From Methanoregula sp. (GTDB lineage: Archaea > Halobacteriota > Methanomicrobia > Methanomicrobiales > Methanospirillaceae), in contig JAJRBZ010000071.1 of assembly GCA_028679185.1 (NCBI GenBank), positions 1-35,991 on the forward strand: 35,991 nucleotides of DNA, in the 5' to 3' direction. The number at the start of each line of letters is the position of its first letter. Position 1 is the stretch's first letter. A model generated the notes under the pieces. The model did not search any database, was not told where the DNA came from, and saw nothing but the letters and a program-made list of their open reading frames with translations. The translations under genes were made by a program, and so were the position numbers. Below, one piece after another: positions 13,173 through 21,277 of the stretch.

Positions 13173-15026
13173 TTACGGTTTTTTTGCTGCAAGCAGCGAA
13201 TCAATTTCCTTTTTAAGGATATCACTTACGATTTTTCCGTCAACCGAGCCTCTCACTTCAGTCATTACCACACCCATCAGCGGACCAAGCGCCGTTTTTC
13301 CTTTCTGTGCTACAAAATCAGATCTGTCAGAGACTACTTTTTGAATGATAGATTCCAGTTCCTGTAAAGAGACTGCGGGAGAGAGTTTTCTTATTACATC
13401 TTCAAATGAACTTCCGGATGCAAGGCCCCTGAAGATATCAGGAATGGCCTCTTTTGCAGCCCTGCCACTTTCTACGGCATGCCAGGATGCAAGATAATCT
13501 TCATCGGATATCTTCCCTGTTTCTACGCCTTCCCGCCGGAGTTCAGTACATGTCGAAAGAATCGTGAAAACGGCAAGTTTAGGTTTTATTCCCTCAGCGA
13601 CTGCACGTTCGAAGAGAGGGAGTTTTTCTGATAAAGCCAGCTGGATTGCGTAGTTCCGGTCAATCGAATACTCCCGGGCGTAACGCTGTGCTTTTGCCGT
13701 CAGCAGCTCGGGAACTGCAATTGCATTCCAGCGGTCATTATCTACAATCACCGGCAGCACATCGGTTTCAGGATACATCCGCGCAGCACCGGGTAACGGG
13801 CGCATGTAGGCAGAGCTGCCTGTTTCAAGCATTTTCCTTGTCTCTTCCGGAACCGGGTTGTCAGAGAGTGCCAGCTGTGCGCGGATGATGACTTGGTTAA
13901 GAGCACAAGCAGTCTGGTTATCATTTACAGCTGCAACAATCACCACGCAGTCCTCGACACCTGCATTCATATGGATCCGCAACCGGGCGACCTCATCTGC
14001 AGTGACACCATACCCCGGTAGTTCATCCGTGTGAAAAATCCCTCCAATCCCGCATTTTTTGGCATAGTCAGACATTTCGCTGCCAAGACGACGCCCTGGC
14101 TGTATCTCACGACCTACTTGGCCGGCAAATCCTTCAAGACTGATGGCATAGATTTGTTTCGCCTTTTTCAAAACCGTTGATTTTGTTTCTTTGAAGAGTC
14201 CGGTTACATTCTTTGCATTGTCATGAACTGATGCTTTTTTCTGCAGCAGTTCGTTCCTGATTGCGATGAGGTTTTGCTGCCGCTGCACTTCGCGCCTAAC
14301 TACCTCAGCAATGAGGTCAAGTTCCTGGACCCCCTTGATCTCGACGCGGGCACCGCCAAGGATTGATATATTCACGTCCTGACGGATCGTACCAATCCCT
14401 CGTTTTACCTTACCGGTCGAACGCAGTACCATACCAATATACTCGGCTACTTCCTGCACCTCTTCTGGAGTGTGCATGCAGGGAGATGTGGTGATCTCAA
14501 TGAGCGGGATACCCAGACGATCAAGAGAGAAAATGTCATCTTTGACCCGTTGGGCTGCCTCCTCTTCAAGGCAAATCGTGTCGATCTCACCACCATTAGG
14601 GAGAGTCCCGTTCAGTGCGACCAGGGCCGTGCGCTGGAATCCACTCGTGTTCGATCCATCAATAACGAGTTTGCGCATCGTATGCACCTGCTGGACTGGT
14701 GCCATACCAAACATCTTTGCTATGGTAAGGCAGACTGAAAGTGCCTCATCGTTCAGTGGTGACGGTGGCTCTTCATCGTTTTCAACAAGGCATGTTGTAT
14801 CATAAGTATAATAATGGAATTTCCGGTCACGCTTCATCTCTTCCTGGGCAGCCCGGTCGATCTCTCCCATTTCACTCTCGGTTACCCTGAGGTAACGGAA
14901 GAACTCACCCGAATGTTCAATGCTGTCGCGAAGGAGAGTCTGGCAGTGGCAGAACAGTTTCTCCTTTGTATTCACCTGCTGGTGGATCTCAATTCCGGCA
15001 GTAAGTCCTGCCGACCTATAATCCAT
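13173..15026 (-). CDS. gatE: Glutamyl-tRNA(Gln) amidotransferase subunit E
   Basis: A 617-residue tRNA-binding kinase/transamidase subunit of the archaeal GatDE complex. It activates Glu on mischarged Glu-tRNA(Gln) with ATP and amidates it to Gln. The GatB-type cradle begins LTAGIEIHQQVNTKEKLFCH, continues through YDTTCLVENDEEPP and GSNTSGFQRTALVALNG, and includes GIGTIRQDVNISI. The archaeal AspRS-like insert follows in the middle (about 280-420), and a helical/YqeY-type tail ends the protein (KGKTALGPLMGVVMTEVRGS). Length is normal for GatE. It overlaps gatD by 11 nt. The tRNA-Gln it serves is encoded at 1931-2003. Confidence 0.95.
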   Translation of the reverse strand: MDYRSAGLTAGIEIHQQVNTKEKLFCHCQTLLRDSIEHSGEFFRYLRVTESEMGEIDRAAQEEMKRDRKFHYYTYDTTCLVENDEEPPSPLNDEALSVCLTIAKMFGMAPVQQVHTMRKLVIDGSNTSGFQRTALVALNGTLPNGGEIDTICLEEEAAQRVKDDIFSLDRLGIPLIEITTSPCMHTPEEVQEVAEYIGMVLRSTGKVKRGIGTIRQDVNISILGGARVEIKGVQELDLIAEVVRREVQRQQNLIAIRNELLQKKASVHDNAKNVTGLFKETKSTVLKKAKQIYAISLEGFAGQVGREIQPGRRLGSEMSDYAKKCGIGGIFHTDELPGYGVTADEVARLRIHMNAGVEDCVVIVAAVNDNQTACALNQVIIRAQLALSDNPVPEETRKMLETGSSAYMRPLPGAARMYPETDVLPVIVDNDRWNAIAVPELLTAKAQRYAREYSIDRNYAIQLALSEKLPLFERAVAEGIKPKLAVFTILSTCTELRREGVETGKISDEDYLASWHAVESGRAAKEAIPDIFRGLASGSSFEDVIRKLSPAVSLQELESIIQKVVSDRSDFVAQKGKTALGPLMGVVMTEVRGSVDGKIVSDILKKEIDSLLAAKKP

Positions 15027-16227
15027 GTGTGCTCCTCCGGTTGCATTCGCCTTTGAGATCTTTTTGCATAAGCGCAGCCGCTCTTTCCGGATCCCTCTCG
15101 TTGCCCAGCACCCACATCATTTTCACGAGTGCCACTTCGGGAAGCATATCACCACCTTCAATGACACCTGCCGTAAGCAGGTCACGCCCTGTATCATAAA
15201 CCCGGTCGCAAACCCTGCCTTGCATGCACTGGGTGGTCATCACAACCATGGTTCCGCTTCTTATGAGTTTTTTTATAGAGGGGAGTAGTGTGGTGCTCAC
15301 GTGTCCGAGCCCGGTACCAGAAAGCACGAGTCCTTTGTACCCCTCGTAAATCTTCAGCAGGTCAGGAGACATCCCGGGATAAAACTGGACAAGCCCGCAG
15401 TGTTCTTCCAGCTTGACATGCAGAGCGAGCGTCCGGCTCCCCCTTCGTGCCGTGTAACTTTTCAGGGTTACTTCGCGGGATGGATATGCAACAGAACCAA
15501 GGGGATCTATCCCAATGCTCCGGAATGCATCACGACGTGATGAATGCATCTTTCGCACGCGTGTTCCCCGGTGAATCGCGCAGGTGTCATCGTTTGTTGT
15601 GGCATGCATTACCACCGCAACCTCCCCAAGATCGCTGGTTGCTGCGCTGGCGGCGCATACGGCATTTATCGCGTTATCACTGGATGGCCGGTCAGCTGAC
15701 CGTTGCGATCCGACAAAAACAATAGGCACGGGGGTGTCGATCATGAAACTGATTGCCGCTGCACTATGAGCCATCGTGTCCGTACCATGGGTGATGATGA
15801 CACCAGCAATCCCATTTTTAATCTCTTTATATACAGCACGGGCGAGTTCCTGCCAAATTGCCGGTGTCATATTCTCAGAAAGTATGGTAGCAAGGGGGAT
15901 TGTCCGGTAATGTGCAACCTTTGCCAGTTCAGGGATTGCCATTAATATATCGCTTGCATCAAACTGGCTTGTGACAGACCCGGTCCGATAATCGATCCTG
16001 CTTGCTATTGTGCCACCAGTTGATACAATAGACAGAGCGGGAAGATCATTTTTTTGCGGGATTTTTATTTTTTTTGGCGGAGATTCTGCAGGATGCCCAA
16101 AAAATTTGCAGGAAACCGGATTTACGCCAATGTTGTAGCCGGAATCTAGTTTTACTACTGCCATCCCGTCACGTTCTATGATGAAAATACCTTCTTTGGT
16201 TGTCCCGCCATATGTGCATTCAACCAA
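15016..16227 (-). CDS. gatD: Glutamyl-tRNA(Gln) amidotransferase subunit D
   Basis: A 403-residue L-asparaginase-like glutaminase subunit that releases ammonia from Gln for GatE. An N-terminal beta-rich domain (about 1-55) precedes the asparaginase fold. Catalytic motifs are TGGTIAS (70-76, first Thr) and HGTDT (147-151, second Thr/Asp pair). A further family block is FVGSQRSADRPSSDNAIN. Length fits archaeal GatD. The gene overlaps gatE and follows argH by 23 nt, so argH-gatD-gatE is probably one transcript. Confidence 0.95.
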   Translation of the reverse strand: MVECTYGGTTKEGIFIIERDGMAVVKLDSGYNIGVNPVSCKFFGHPAESPPKKIKIPQKNDLPALSIVSTGGTIASRIDYRTGSVTSQFDASDILMAIPELAKVAHYRTIPLATILSENMTPAIWQELARAVYKEIKNGIAGVIITHGTDTMAHSAAAISFMIDTPVPIVFVGSQRSADRPSSDNAINAVCAASAATSDLGEVAVVMHATTNDDTCAIHRGTRVRKMHSSRRDAFRSIGIDPLGSVAYPSREVTLKSYTARRGSRTLALHVKLEEHCGLVQFYPGMSPDLLKIYEGYKGLVLSGTGLGHVSTTLLPSIKKLIRSGTMVVMTTQCMQGRVCDRVYDTGRDLLTAGVIEGGDMLPEVALVKMMWVLGNERDPERAAALMQKDLKGECNRRSTHGL

Positions 16228-16250
16228 GTCACCTGAGATGAAATGCGGAT

Positions 16251-17732
16251 TTATACTACCAGCCTCCGGACTTTTGCTATCATGTCTTCTTTTACCCTTG
16301 AAAGGTTTGCGAGCCGTTGATCGATGAGGAAGGAATCCGAATCGAGCTGCTTTTTGCGTTCACCTATTGCGATCCTGATTGCAAAGGGTGCGGGTCCTCC
16401 AGGAGCTTTCCGGAGAGCAATGGAATAGGGTACATCCAGTACTTCATCGATACTCTGCTGGGTGAGTCCTTTCGCCACAAGGGATATTCCTCCCCCGACT
16501 TCCAGTGCAGCTTCTTCAAGTGTGAAAAGTGAGAGATTTCCTTTCTGCACCGCTCTCCCGACAATATTATGTGCGGTGCGGAAAGGAAGGCCGTATGTTC
16601 TGACCAGTGTATCAGCAAGTTCGGTTGCTGTTGAAAATCCTTTGCCAGCCTCTTCTCTCATCCGCTCAGTATCAAACGTCGCACTCGAGAGCATATCGAT
16701 AAGAAGACGGAGGCTTTCTTTTGCGTCCCGCATACCACGCCATATATGAGGGGTAAGCTCCTGGAGGTCGCGGTTGTAACTCATTGGAAGTCCTTTAACG
16801 GTGAGGAGTGCGCCCGTAAATGCACCGAAGACGGATCCTGTCTTTGCCCGCATGATTTCAGCGGTGTCCGGGTTCTTTTTCTGCGGCATAATCGACGAAG
16901 TTGAGCAAAATGCATCATCAAGGGTAACAAATTTTACAAATGATGTGCTCCAGATAATCAGTTCCTCGCAGAGCCGGCTCGTGGTTGCCATCAGGATGGA
17001 AAGGTCGGCAAGCGTTTCCAGTGCAAAATCCCGTGTTGCCACCGCATCCATCGTGTTTGTCACCAGCCCGTCAAAACCCAGCAGACTGGCGGTATATTCA
17101 CGGTTAATGGGATAACCGGTGGATGCGAAGGCAGCTGCACCGAGCGGGGACTGGTTCACCCGCACGTAGGTATCCTTAAGCCGGTCGAAATCGCGGGAAA
17201 ATGCCTGTTCATAAGCGAGGAGATGGTGTGCAAGCGTGGTAGGCTGGGCGTGCTGCATGTGGGTAAATCCCGGCATCATGGTGTCGATATGAAGTTCAGC
17301 GAGGGCAACAAGTACTTCACGCACTTTGAGAAGTGCCGACATCTGTTTGAGCATGTCTTCCCGCAGTTTGATCCGGATGCATGTCGCGACTTCGTCGTTA
17401 CGTGATCGTCCAATATGCATACGTCCGCCAACGTCCACTCCAACAGATTCGATAAGGAGTGATTCTATTCCTGAATGGACGTCTTCAAAACGCTCGTCAA
17501 ATACCTCTTCGGGGATCCCCTCATCAAAGAGCTCAAGTAGCGCTGAAAGAAGCTGCTTGGCGATGTCACGGTCAATGATCTTCTGTTTTTCCAGCATCAG
17601 CACATGAGCAAGATCCACAAGAATATCTGCGTCAGCAATACAGCGGTCTGAACGCATCGATGAGAGAAAGTGCATCATCTCACCCGTCCTCTCACCGGAA
17701 AGGCGCCCTAACCTTACAACATCTGTCCGCAT
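16251..17732 (-). CDS. argH: Argininosuccinate lyase
   Basis: About 493 residues of the fumarase/aspartase superfamily. The enzyme splits argininosuccinate into arginine and fumarate, the last step of arginine synthesis. The signature loop SSIMPQKKNPDTAEI is intact, as are the HIGRSRNDEVATCIRI and GFTHMQHAQPTTLAHHL blocks with the catalytic His. I chose ATG 17732 (MRTDVVRLGRLSGE), which matches the usual N-terminus and has GGAGGG just upstream. An extended frame from GTG 17789 would overlap the preceding regulator gene. The fumarate produced can enter the fumarase reaction encoded at 22550-23940. Confidence 0.94.
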   Translation of the reverse strand: MRTDVVRLGRLSGERTGEMMHFLSSMRSDRCIADADILVDLAHVLMLEKQKIIDRDIAKQLLSALLELFDEGIPEEVFDERFEDVHSGIESLLIESVGVDVGGRMHIGRSRNDEVATCIRIKLREDMLKQMSALLKVREVLVALAELHIDTMMPGFTHMQHAQPTTLAHHLLAYEQAFSRDFDRLKDTYVRVNQSPLGAAAFASTGYPINREYTASLLGFDGLVTNTMDAVATRDFALETLADLSILMATTSRLCEELIIWSTSFVKFVTLDDAFCSTSSIMPQKKNPDTAEIMRAKTGSVFGAFTGALLTVKGLPMSYNRDLQELTPHIWRGMRDAKESLRLLIDMLSSATFDTERMREEAGKGFSTATELADTLVRTYGLPFRTAHNIVGRAVQKGNLSLFTLEEAALEVGGGISLVAKGLTQQSIDEVLDVPYSIALRKAPGGPAPFAIRIAIGERKKQLDSDSFLIDQRLANLSRVKEDMIAKVRRLVV

Positions 17733-17779
17733 CCATTTCCCTCCGTCTTCTATTCGTTTACCTATATGACTTACATTGA

Positions 17780-18313
17780 TTAAATCCACGCCTTTCGCGC
17801 AGCGAGTTCGATCGCCCGTTGCACGGATTCGCGGGGGATGATGGTTGCGACCGGTATACGGACGAGCTGTTCAATTACACTTGAAAGGATAGGAGCACAC
17901 ACGATTGCGACAGCACCCTCGCGCTCAGCCCTGACAGCGCCTACAATCGCATCTTCCATCGTATGGACCGGATATTCCCGGACCCTTACGCGTTGTGCAT
18001 CCACCTCAGCAGTCCGCTCTTCAATTGTATCAAGGACCGACCTTGCAACGATAAGACCGATAAACTCTCCTTCAGTTATATGATAGAGCTGGCGCAGGGC
18101 GCGGATTATTGCGCGCAGCGTGGAGAGGTTGGGTGAGCGTTTACCGTGCATAATCTTGTATAAGGAACTCTGCGCAATCCCGCTTTTTTCCGATAACTCC
18201 CTGACACTTATACGGAGGTCGTGGCGGAGGAGGTCGTTAAGTGCTCCTACAAATTCCTCATCTGAGGAAAGTGCGGCGCGCGTGAGCCGGTCAATCGGGT
18301 CCACTTGTATCAT
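17780..18313 (-). CDS. HTH transcriptional regulator with PrpR-like C-terminal domain
   Basis: A 177-residue predicted DNA-binding protein. The XRE-type helix-turn-helix is at about residues 34-77 (ISVRELSEKSGIAQSSLYKI, then HGKRSPNLSTLRAIIRAL). The C-terminal part (about 117-177; TMEDAIVGAVRAEREGAVAI, then RIPVATIIPRESV) resembles the sensory fold of PrpR-type regulators that bind small metabolites. The ligand is unknown. It is the first gene before argH-gatD-gatE, 47 nt upstream, and is divergent from the ABC transporter at 18536. A 7-8-7 inverted repeat overlaps its own start codon, which suggests autoregulation. Confidence 0.75.
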   Translation of the reverse strand: MIQVDPIDRLTRAALSSDEEFVGALNDLLRHDLRISVRELSEKSGIAQSSLYKIMHGKRSPNLSTLRAIIRALRQLYHITEGEFIGLIVARSVLDTIEERTAEVDAQRVRVREYPVHTMEDAIVGAVRAEREGAVAIVCAPILSSVIEQLVRIPVATIIPRESVQRAIELAARKAWI

Positions 18314-18326
18314 ATAATAGATACAA
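18305..18326. promoter_or_regulatory. Inverted repeat over the regulator's start codon
   Basis: TTGTATC-ATATAATA-GATACAA is a perfect 7-8-7 inverted repeat covering the ATG (18311-18313) of the HTH regulator. A dimeric HTH protein could bind here and block its own transcription or translation start. This is a candidate autoregulatory operator, inferred from symmetry and position only. Confidence 0.4.
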
Positions 18327-18412
18327 TAAGGCTAATTCCTGAAAAATATTTCCTCTATTGTCCTAATATGATGTAAAAAAAAGATTGGAAAATAATTTAA
18401 TAAAACTTTCAT

Positions 18413-18496
18413 TATGGACATTTCTTCTTCGAAATTTACCTGAATGTAGAGTCTACATGTAAAAAACAGGACAAAAATAGAGAAAAAATGTCCATA
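18413..18496. promoter_or_regulatory. Long-armed inverted repeat with internal palindrome
   Basis: TATGGACATTT (18413-18423) is exactly complementary-inverted at 18486-18496 (AAATGTCCATA). Nearly centred between the arms lies the perfect palindrome ATGTAGA-G-TCTACAT (18444-18458). The right arm ends 7 nt before the TATA box of the ABC transporter lipoprotein gene, a position suited to activator or repressor binding. It could also form a cruciform. The binding protein is unknown; the adjacent divergent regulator is the obvious candidate. Confidence 0.5.
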
Positions 18497-18502
18497 TAGC
18501 AC

Positions 18503-18512
18503 AATATTTATT
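18503..18512 (+). promoter_or_regulatory. TATA box for the ABC transporter operon
   Basis: AATATTTATT is centred about 28 nt upstream of ATG 18536, and there is no SD. A leaderless start is expected. Confidence 0.5.
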
Positions 18513-18535
18513 ATTTCCAGAACAATGTTCCCACT

Positions 18536-19528
18536 ATGAAAACGTTGAAAATTACTGCAATTGCACTCATCGCTATGGCCCTATTATTACTCACTGCCGG
18601 TTGTACACAGCCCGCCACGAATACTACCGTCCCAATCAAGGAGATTCGTATAGGGTACCAGCCCAGCACTCACCAGATGGCTGAAATCACCGCCATGGCG
18701 AAGGGCTGGTGGCAGCAGGACCTGGCCCCGTATGGTGTCGTGAACGTCTCCGACAAGGTCTTCCCGAGCGGCCCGCCCGAGATGCAGGCCATGCTTGCAG
18801 GCGAACTCGATGTTGCCTATGTCGGGGCGGCCCCGGTCCTGAGCGCGCTCACTACCGGCCTTGATGCCAAGATCGTTGCCGGGGTTAACACACAGGGCTC
18901 CGACCTCGTCGTCAGGAACGATCTCGACTATACAGGCCCGCAGAGCCTCAAAGGGACAACTATTGGAACATTCCCGCCAGGAAGCATCCAGGATACGGTC
19001 CTGCGAGACTGGCTCAAGAAGAACAACCTCATCCCGGACAAGGATGTCTTCATCAAGGGCATGACCCCGGGTGATGCCGTCACGGCCATCCTTGCCGGCA
19101 AAGTCGACGGCATCTTCCTGCCGACTCCCTCACCGAGCACGGTCGTGAATCAGGGCAAGGGAAAGATCGTTGTCCACTCCGGAGATATGTACCCCAACCA
19201 CACTTGCTGCGTGCTTGTTGTCAGCGGCAAACTGATCCGCGAACACCCGGAGATTGTCCGGCAGATCATCAGGACCAATGACAAGGCAGTTGCCTGGAAC
19301 CAGCAGAACCTCGATGAAGCTGCAGAGATATACTCAACCAAGATCGGGGCTAACCTGGCAGACGTCAAGGCGTCGCTGAAAGAATGGGACGGCAGCTGGG
19401 CTTCAGACCCGAATGTTATTGTCGAACCTGTCCTCAACTACGCGAAGATCCAGTACGAGCTCGGGTTTATCAAGAAGCCCCTGACCAAAGAGGAGATCTT
19501 CGACTTGACCTTCTACCAGAAGGGCTGA
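18536..19528 (+). CDS. ABC transporter substrate-binding lipoprotein (SsuA/TauA/NrtA-like)
   Basis: A 330-residue secreted solute-binding protein. The signal peptide has a hydrophobic core at about residues 6-19 and a lipobox LTAGC with C23 as the predicted lipid anchor. The mature part has the family's type 2 periplasmic fold: EIRIGYQPSTHQMAEITAMA, the EMQAMLAGELDVAYVGAAPV binding loop, LKGTTIGTFPPGSIQDTVL and the HPEIVRQIIRTNDKAVAW helix. Homologues bind sulfonates, taurine, nitrate, thiamine precursors or related compounds; the ligand cannot be named from sequence. Permease and ATPase follow on the same strand. Codon use is strongly C/G-ending compared with neighbours. Confidence 0.85.
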   Translation: MKTLKITAIALIAMALLLLTAGCTQPATNTTVPIKEIRIGYQPSTHQMAEITAMAKGWWQQDLAPYGVVNVSDKVFPSGPPEMQAMLAGELDVAYVGAAPVLSALTTGLDAKIVAGVNTQGSDLVVRNDLDYTGPQSLKGTTIGTFPPGSIQDTVLRDWLKKNNLIPDKDVFIKGMTPGDAVTAILAGKVDGIFLPTPSPSTVVNQGKGKIVVHSGDMYPNHTCCVLVVSGKLIREHPEIVRQIIRTNDKAVAWNQQNLDEAAEIYSTKIGANLADVKASLKEWDGSWASDPNVIVEPVLNYAKIQYELGFIKKPLTKEEIFDLTFYQKG

Positions 19529-19604
19529 CCAGTCCTTACCAACCTTTTTTCCTTCCGGGTTCTTAGTACTAGCAAAGGACCGGGTATTTATCGGCAGGTT
19601 GACC

Positions 19605-20393
19605 ATGGGACGGGATAATCAGAAAAACGGGAAGAACCGGTGGCTCGGTCTCATTGCGATCCTTATCGTACTGGCGGTCTGGCAGTTTGTTGCGGCCGTC
19701 ATCATCCATTACCCATTCATTCTCCCTGCCCCCACTGATGTCTTTGCGGCGTTTGTCAGCCTGGTGCACCGGGGGACGCTCCTCCTTGACCTCGAGGCGA
19801 GCCTGGTCCACTTTGCCATCGGCCTTGGCATGGCACTCCTAATCGGCATCCCGATCGGGATACTGATGGGCTGGAACCAGCGCTTCGACGCCTTTCTCGA
19901 CCCGCTCATCGAGATCCTCCGCCCGGTCCCGCCCCTTGCCTGGATCCCGTTTGCTATCATCTGGTTCGGGCTGACGGCTTCGGCTGCCGGGTTCATCATC
20001 TTTGCCGGTGCGGTCTTTCCCATCATTATCAATACCTACAGCGGGTTCCGGGGCGTCCCCCGGGTATTTGTCGAAGCCGCAAAGATGCTCGGCTGTACGA
20101 GAAGCCGGGACTTGATCCGGTATATTGCATTTCCCGCAGCCCTCCCCTCGGTTGCCGCCGGGATACGGATCGCGACCGGTGTCGGATGGATGTGCCTTGT
20201 AGCTGCCGAACTCTTTGGCGTTTCGAATTACGGTCTCGGCCAGAAGCTCTGGTTCTTCTACAGCCTTCACCAGATGGACAGTGTTGTTGTCTACATGATC
20301 ATCCTCGGTCTGATTGGACTTGCCTTTGACATGATCTTCCGGTACTACATCGACCGCTACTTCCTGAAGTGGCGGATCGGAGAGGTGGCGTAA
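19605..20393 (+). CDS. ABC transporter permease (SsuC/TauC-like)
   Basis: A 262-residue inner permease subunit with about six TM helices (for example WLGLIAILIVLAVWQFVAAV at the N-terminus). It carries the BPD_transp_1 EAA loop that docks the ATPase (EAAKMLGCTRSRDLIRYIAF, then PAALPSVAAGIRIATG). I took ATG 19605, which has AGGTTGA upstream, over TTG 19599. A T-rich stretch and a TATTTAT box (about 19585) lie between it and the binding-protein gene, so it may also have its own promoter. The ATPase gene begins 1 nt after its stop. Confidence 0.87.
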   Translation: MGRDNQKNGKNRWLGLIAILIVLAVWQFVAAVIIHYPFILPAPTDVFAAFVSLVHRGTLLLDLEASLVHFAIGLGMALLIGIPIGILMGWNQRFDAFLDPLIEILRPVPPLAWIPFAIIWFGLTASAAGFIIFAGAVFPIIINTYSGFRGVPRVFVEAAKMLGCTRSRDLIRYIAFPAALPSVAAGIRIATGVGWMCLVAAELFGVSNYGLGQKLWFFYSLHQMDSVVVYMIILGLIGLAFDMIFRYYIDRYFLKWRIGEVA

Positions 20394-20394
20394 C

Positions 20395-21156
20395 ATGGGC
20401 AAGCTCGAGATCCGAGACCTGAATCAGTCATTCAGAAAGGATGACGGCAGTGATCTTGTTGTCCTCGACCAGATTTCCTTCGACGTGGAGGATAAGGAGT
20501 TTGTCTGCATCCTCGGCTCATCGGGGTGCGGGAAGACAACCCTGCTTCGGCTCATTGCCGGTCTCGATACCGCCAGGTCCGGTTCCATCAACCTTGATGG
20601 TGAAGAGATACAAGGGCCAAACCCGAAAGTAGGTTTTGTCTTCCAGGAATACTCTCTTTTCCCGTGGAGGAACGTCATCGACAATATCGCTTTCGGTCTT
20701 GAGATGCAGGGGATGCCCCTTAACGAGCGAAGCCGCGTTGCTGAACATTACCTGGACCTCGTCAACCTCTCTCAGTTCCGGGACAATTACCCCACGGAGC
20801 TCTCAGGCGGGATGCGCCAGCGGGTGGCGGTGGCGCGGGCCCTTGCACTCGACCCGGTCCTGCTTCTGATGGACGAGCCATTCGGGGCCCTTGATGCCCA
20901 GACAAGGAATATGCTCCAGAAAGAACTGCTCGAAATCTGGGACAAGACCAAAAAGACAATTATTTTCATCACCCACAGCGTCGATGAAGCAGTATTCCTT
21001 GCCGACCGGATTATTGTACTTACACCCCGGCCAGGCCGGATCTGCCAGATTTTTCCTATTGAGCTTACACGCCCACGCGATCGTACCAGTGTGGAGTTCG
21101 CACAGGTCCGGCGCCAGGTACTAGATCTTATCGGCAAACTCTGTTCAATCCAGTAA
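20395..21156 (+). CDS. ABC transporter ATP-binding protein (SsuB/TauB-like)
   Basis: A 253-residue ATPase that drives the uptake system. Walker A GSSGCGKTT at residues 41-49, Q-loop FVFQEYSLFPW at 81-91, signature LSGGMRQR from 136, Walker B LLLMDEP from 156 with D-loop FGALDA, and the H-loop ITHSVDEA are all intact. Sequence and neighbours place it in the nitrate/sulfonate/taurine importer group. It ends 121 nt before the L10e gene, which has its own promoter. Confidence 0.9.
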   Translation: MGKLEIRDLNQSFRKDDGSDLVVLDQISFDVEDKEFVCILGSSGCGKTTLLRLIAGLDTARSGSINLDGEEIQGPNPKVGFVFQEYSLFPWRNVIDNIAFGLEMQGMPLNERSRVAEHYLDLVNLSQFRDNYPTELSGGMRQRVAVARALALDPVLLLMDEPFGALDAQTRNMLQKELLEIWDKTKKTIIFITHSVDEAVFLADRIIVLTPRPGRICQIFPIELTRPRDRTSVEFAQVRRQVLDLIGKLCSIQ

Positions 21157-21180
21157 GGTTTAATAGGCCATATCTCCATT

Positions 21181-21189
21181 TTATAAAAG
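21181..21189 (+). promoter_or_regulatory. TATA box for L10e
   Basis: TTATAAAAG lies about 93 nt upstream of ATG 21278, predicting a leader of about 70 nt. CAGGAG about 10 nt before the ATG can act as SD. Confidence 0.45.
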
Positions 21190-21277
21190 CAGTTTGTGAA
21201 GCGTACCGGCATGCTAATCTGATCATTTCTTGATAGTTATGCCCGCTTTTAGTAATATTTCACAGGAGTAGGACGCG

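Noticed and set aside
17733-17789. N-terminal extension of argH from GTG 17789
   Set aside because: It overlaps the regulator gene, lacks SD, and the family normally begins at the equivalent of MRTDVV, which has GGAGGG upstream.
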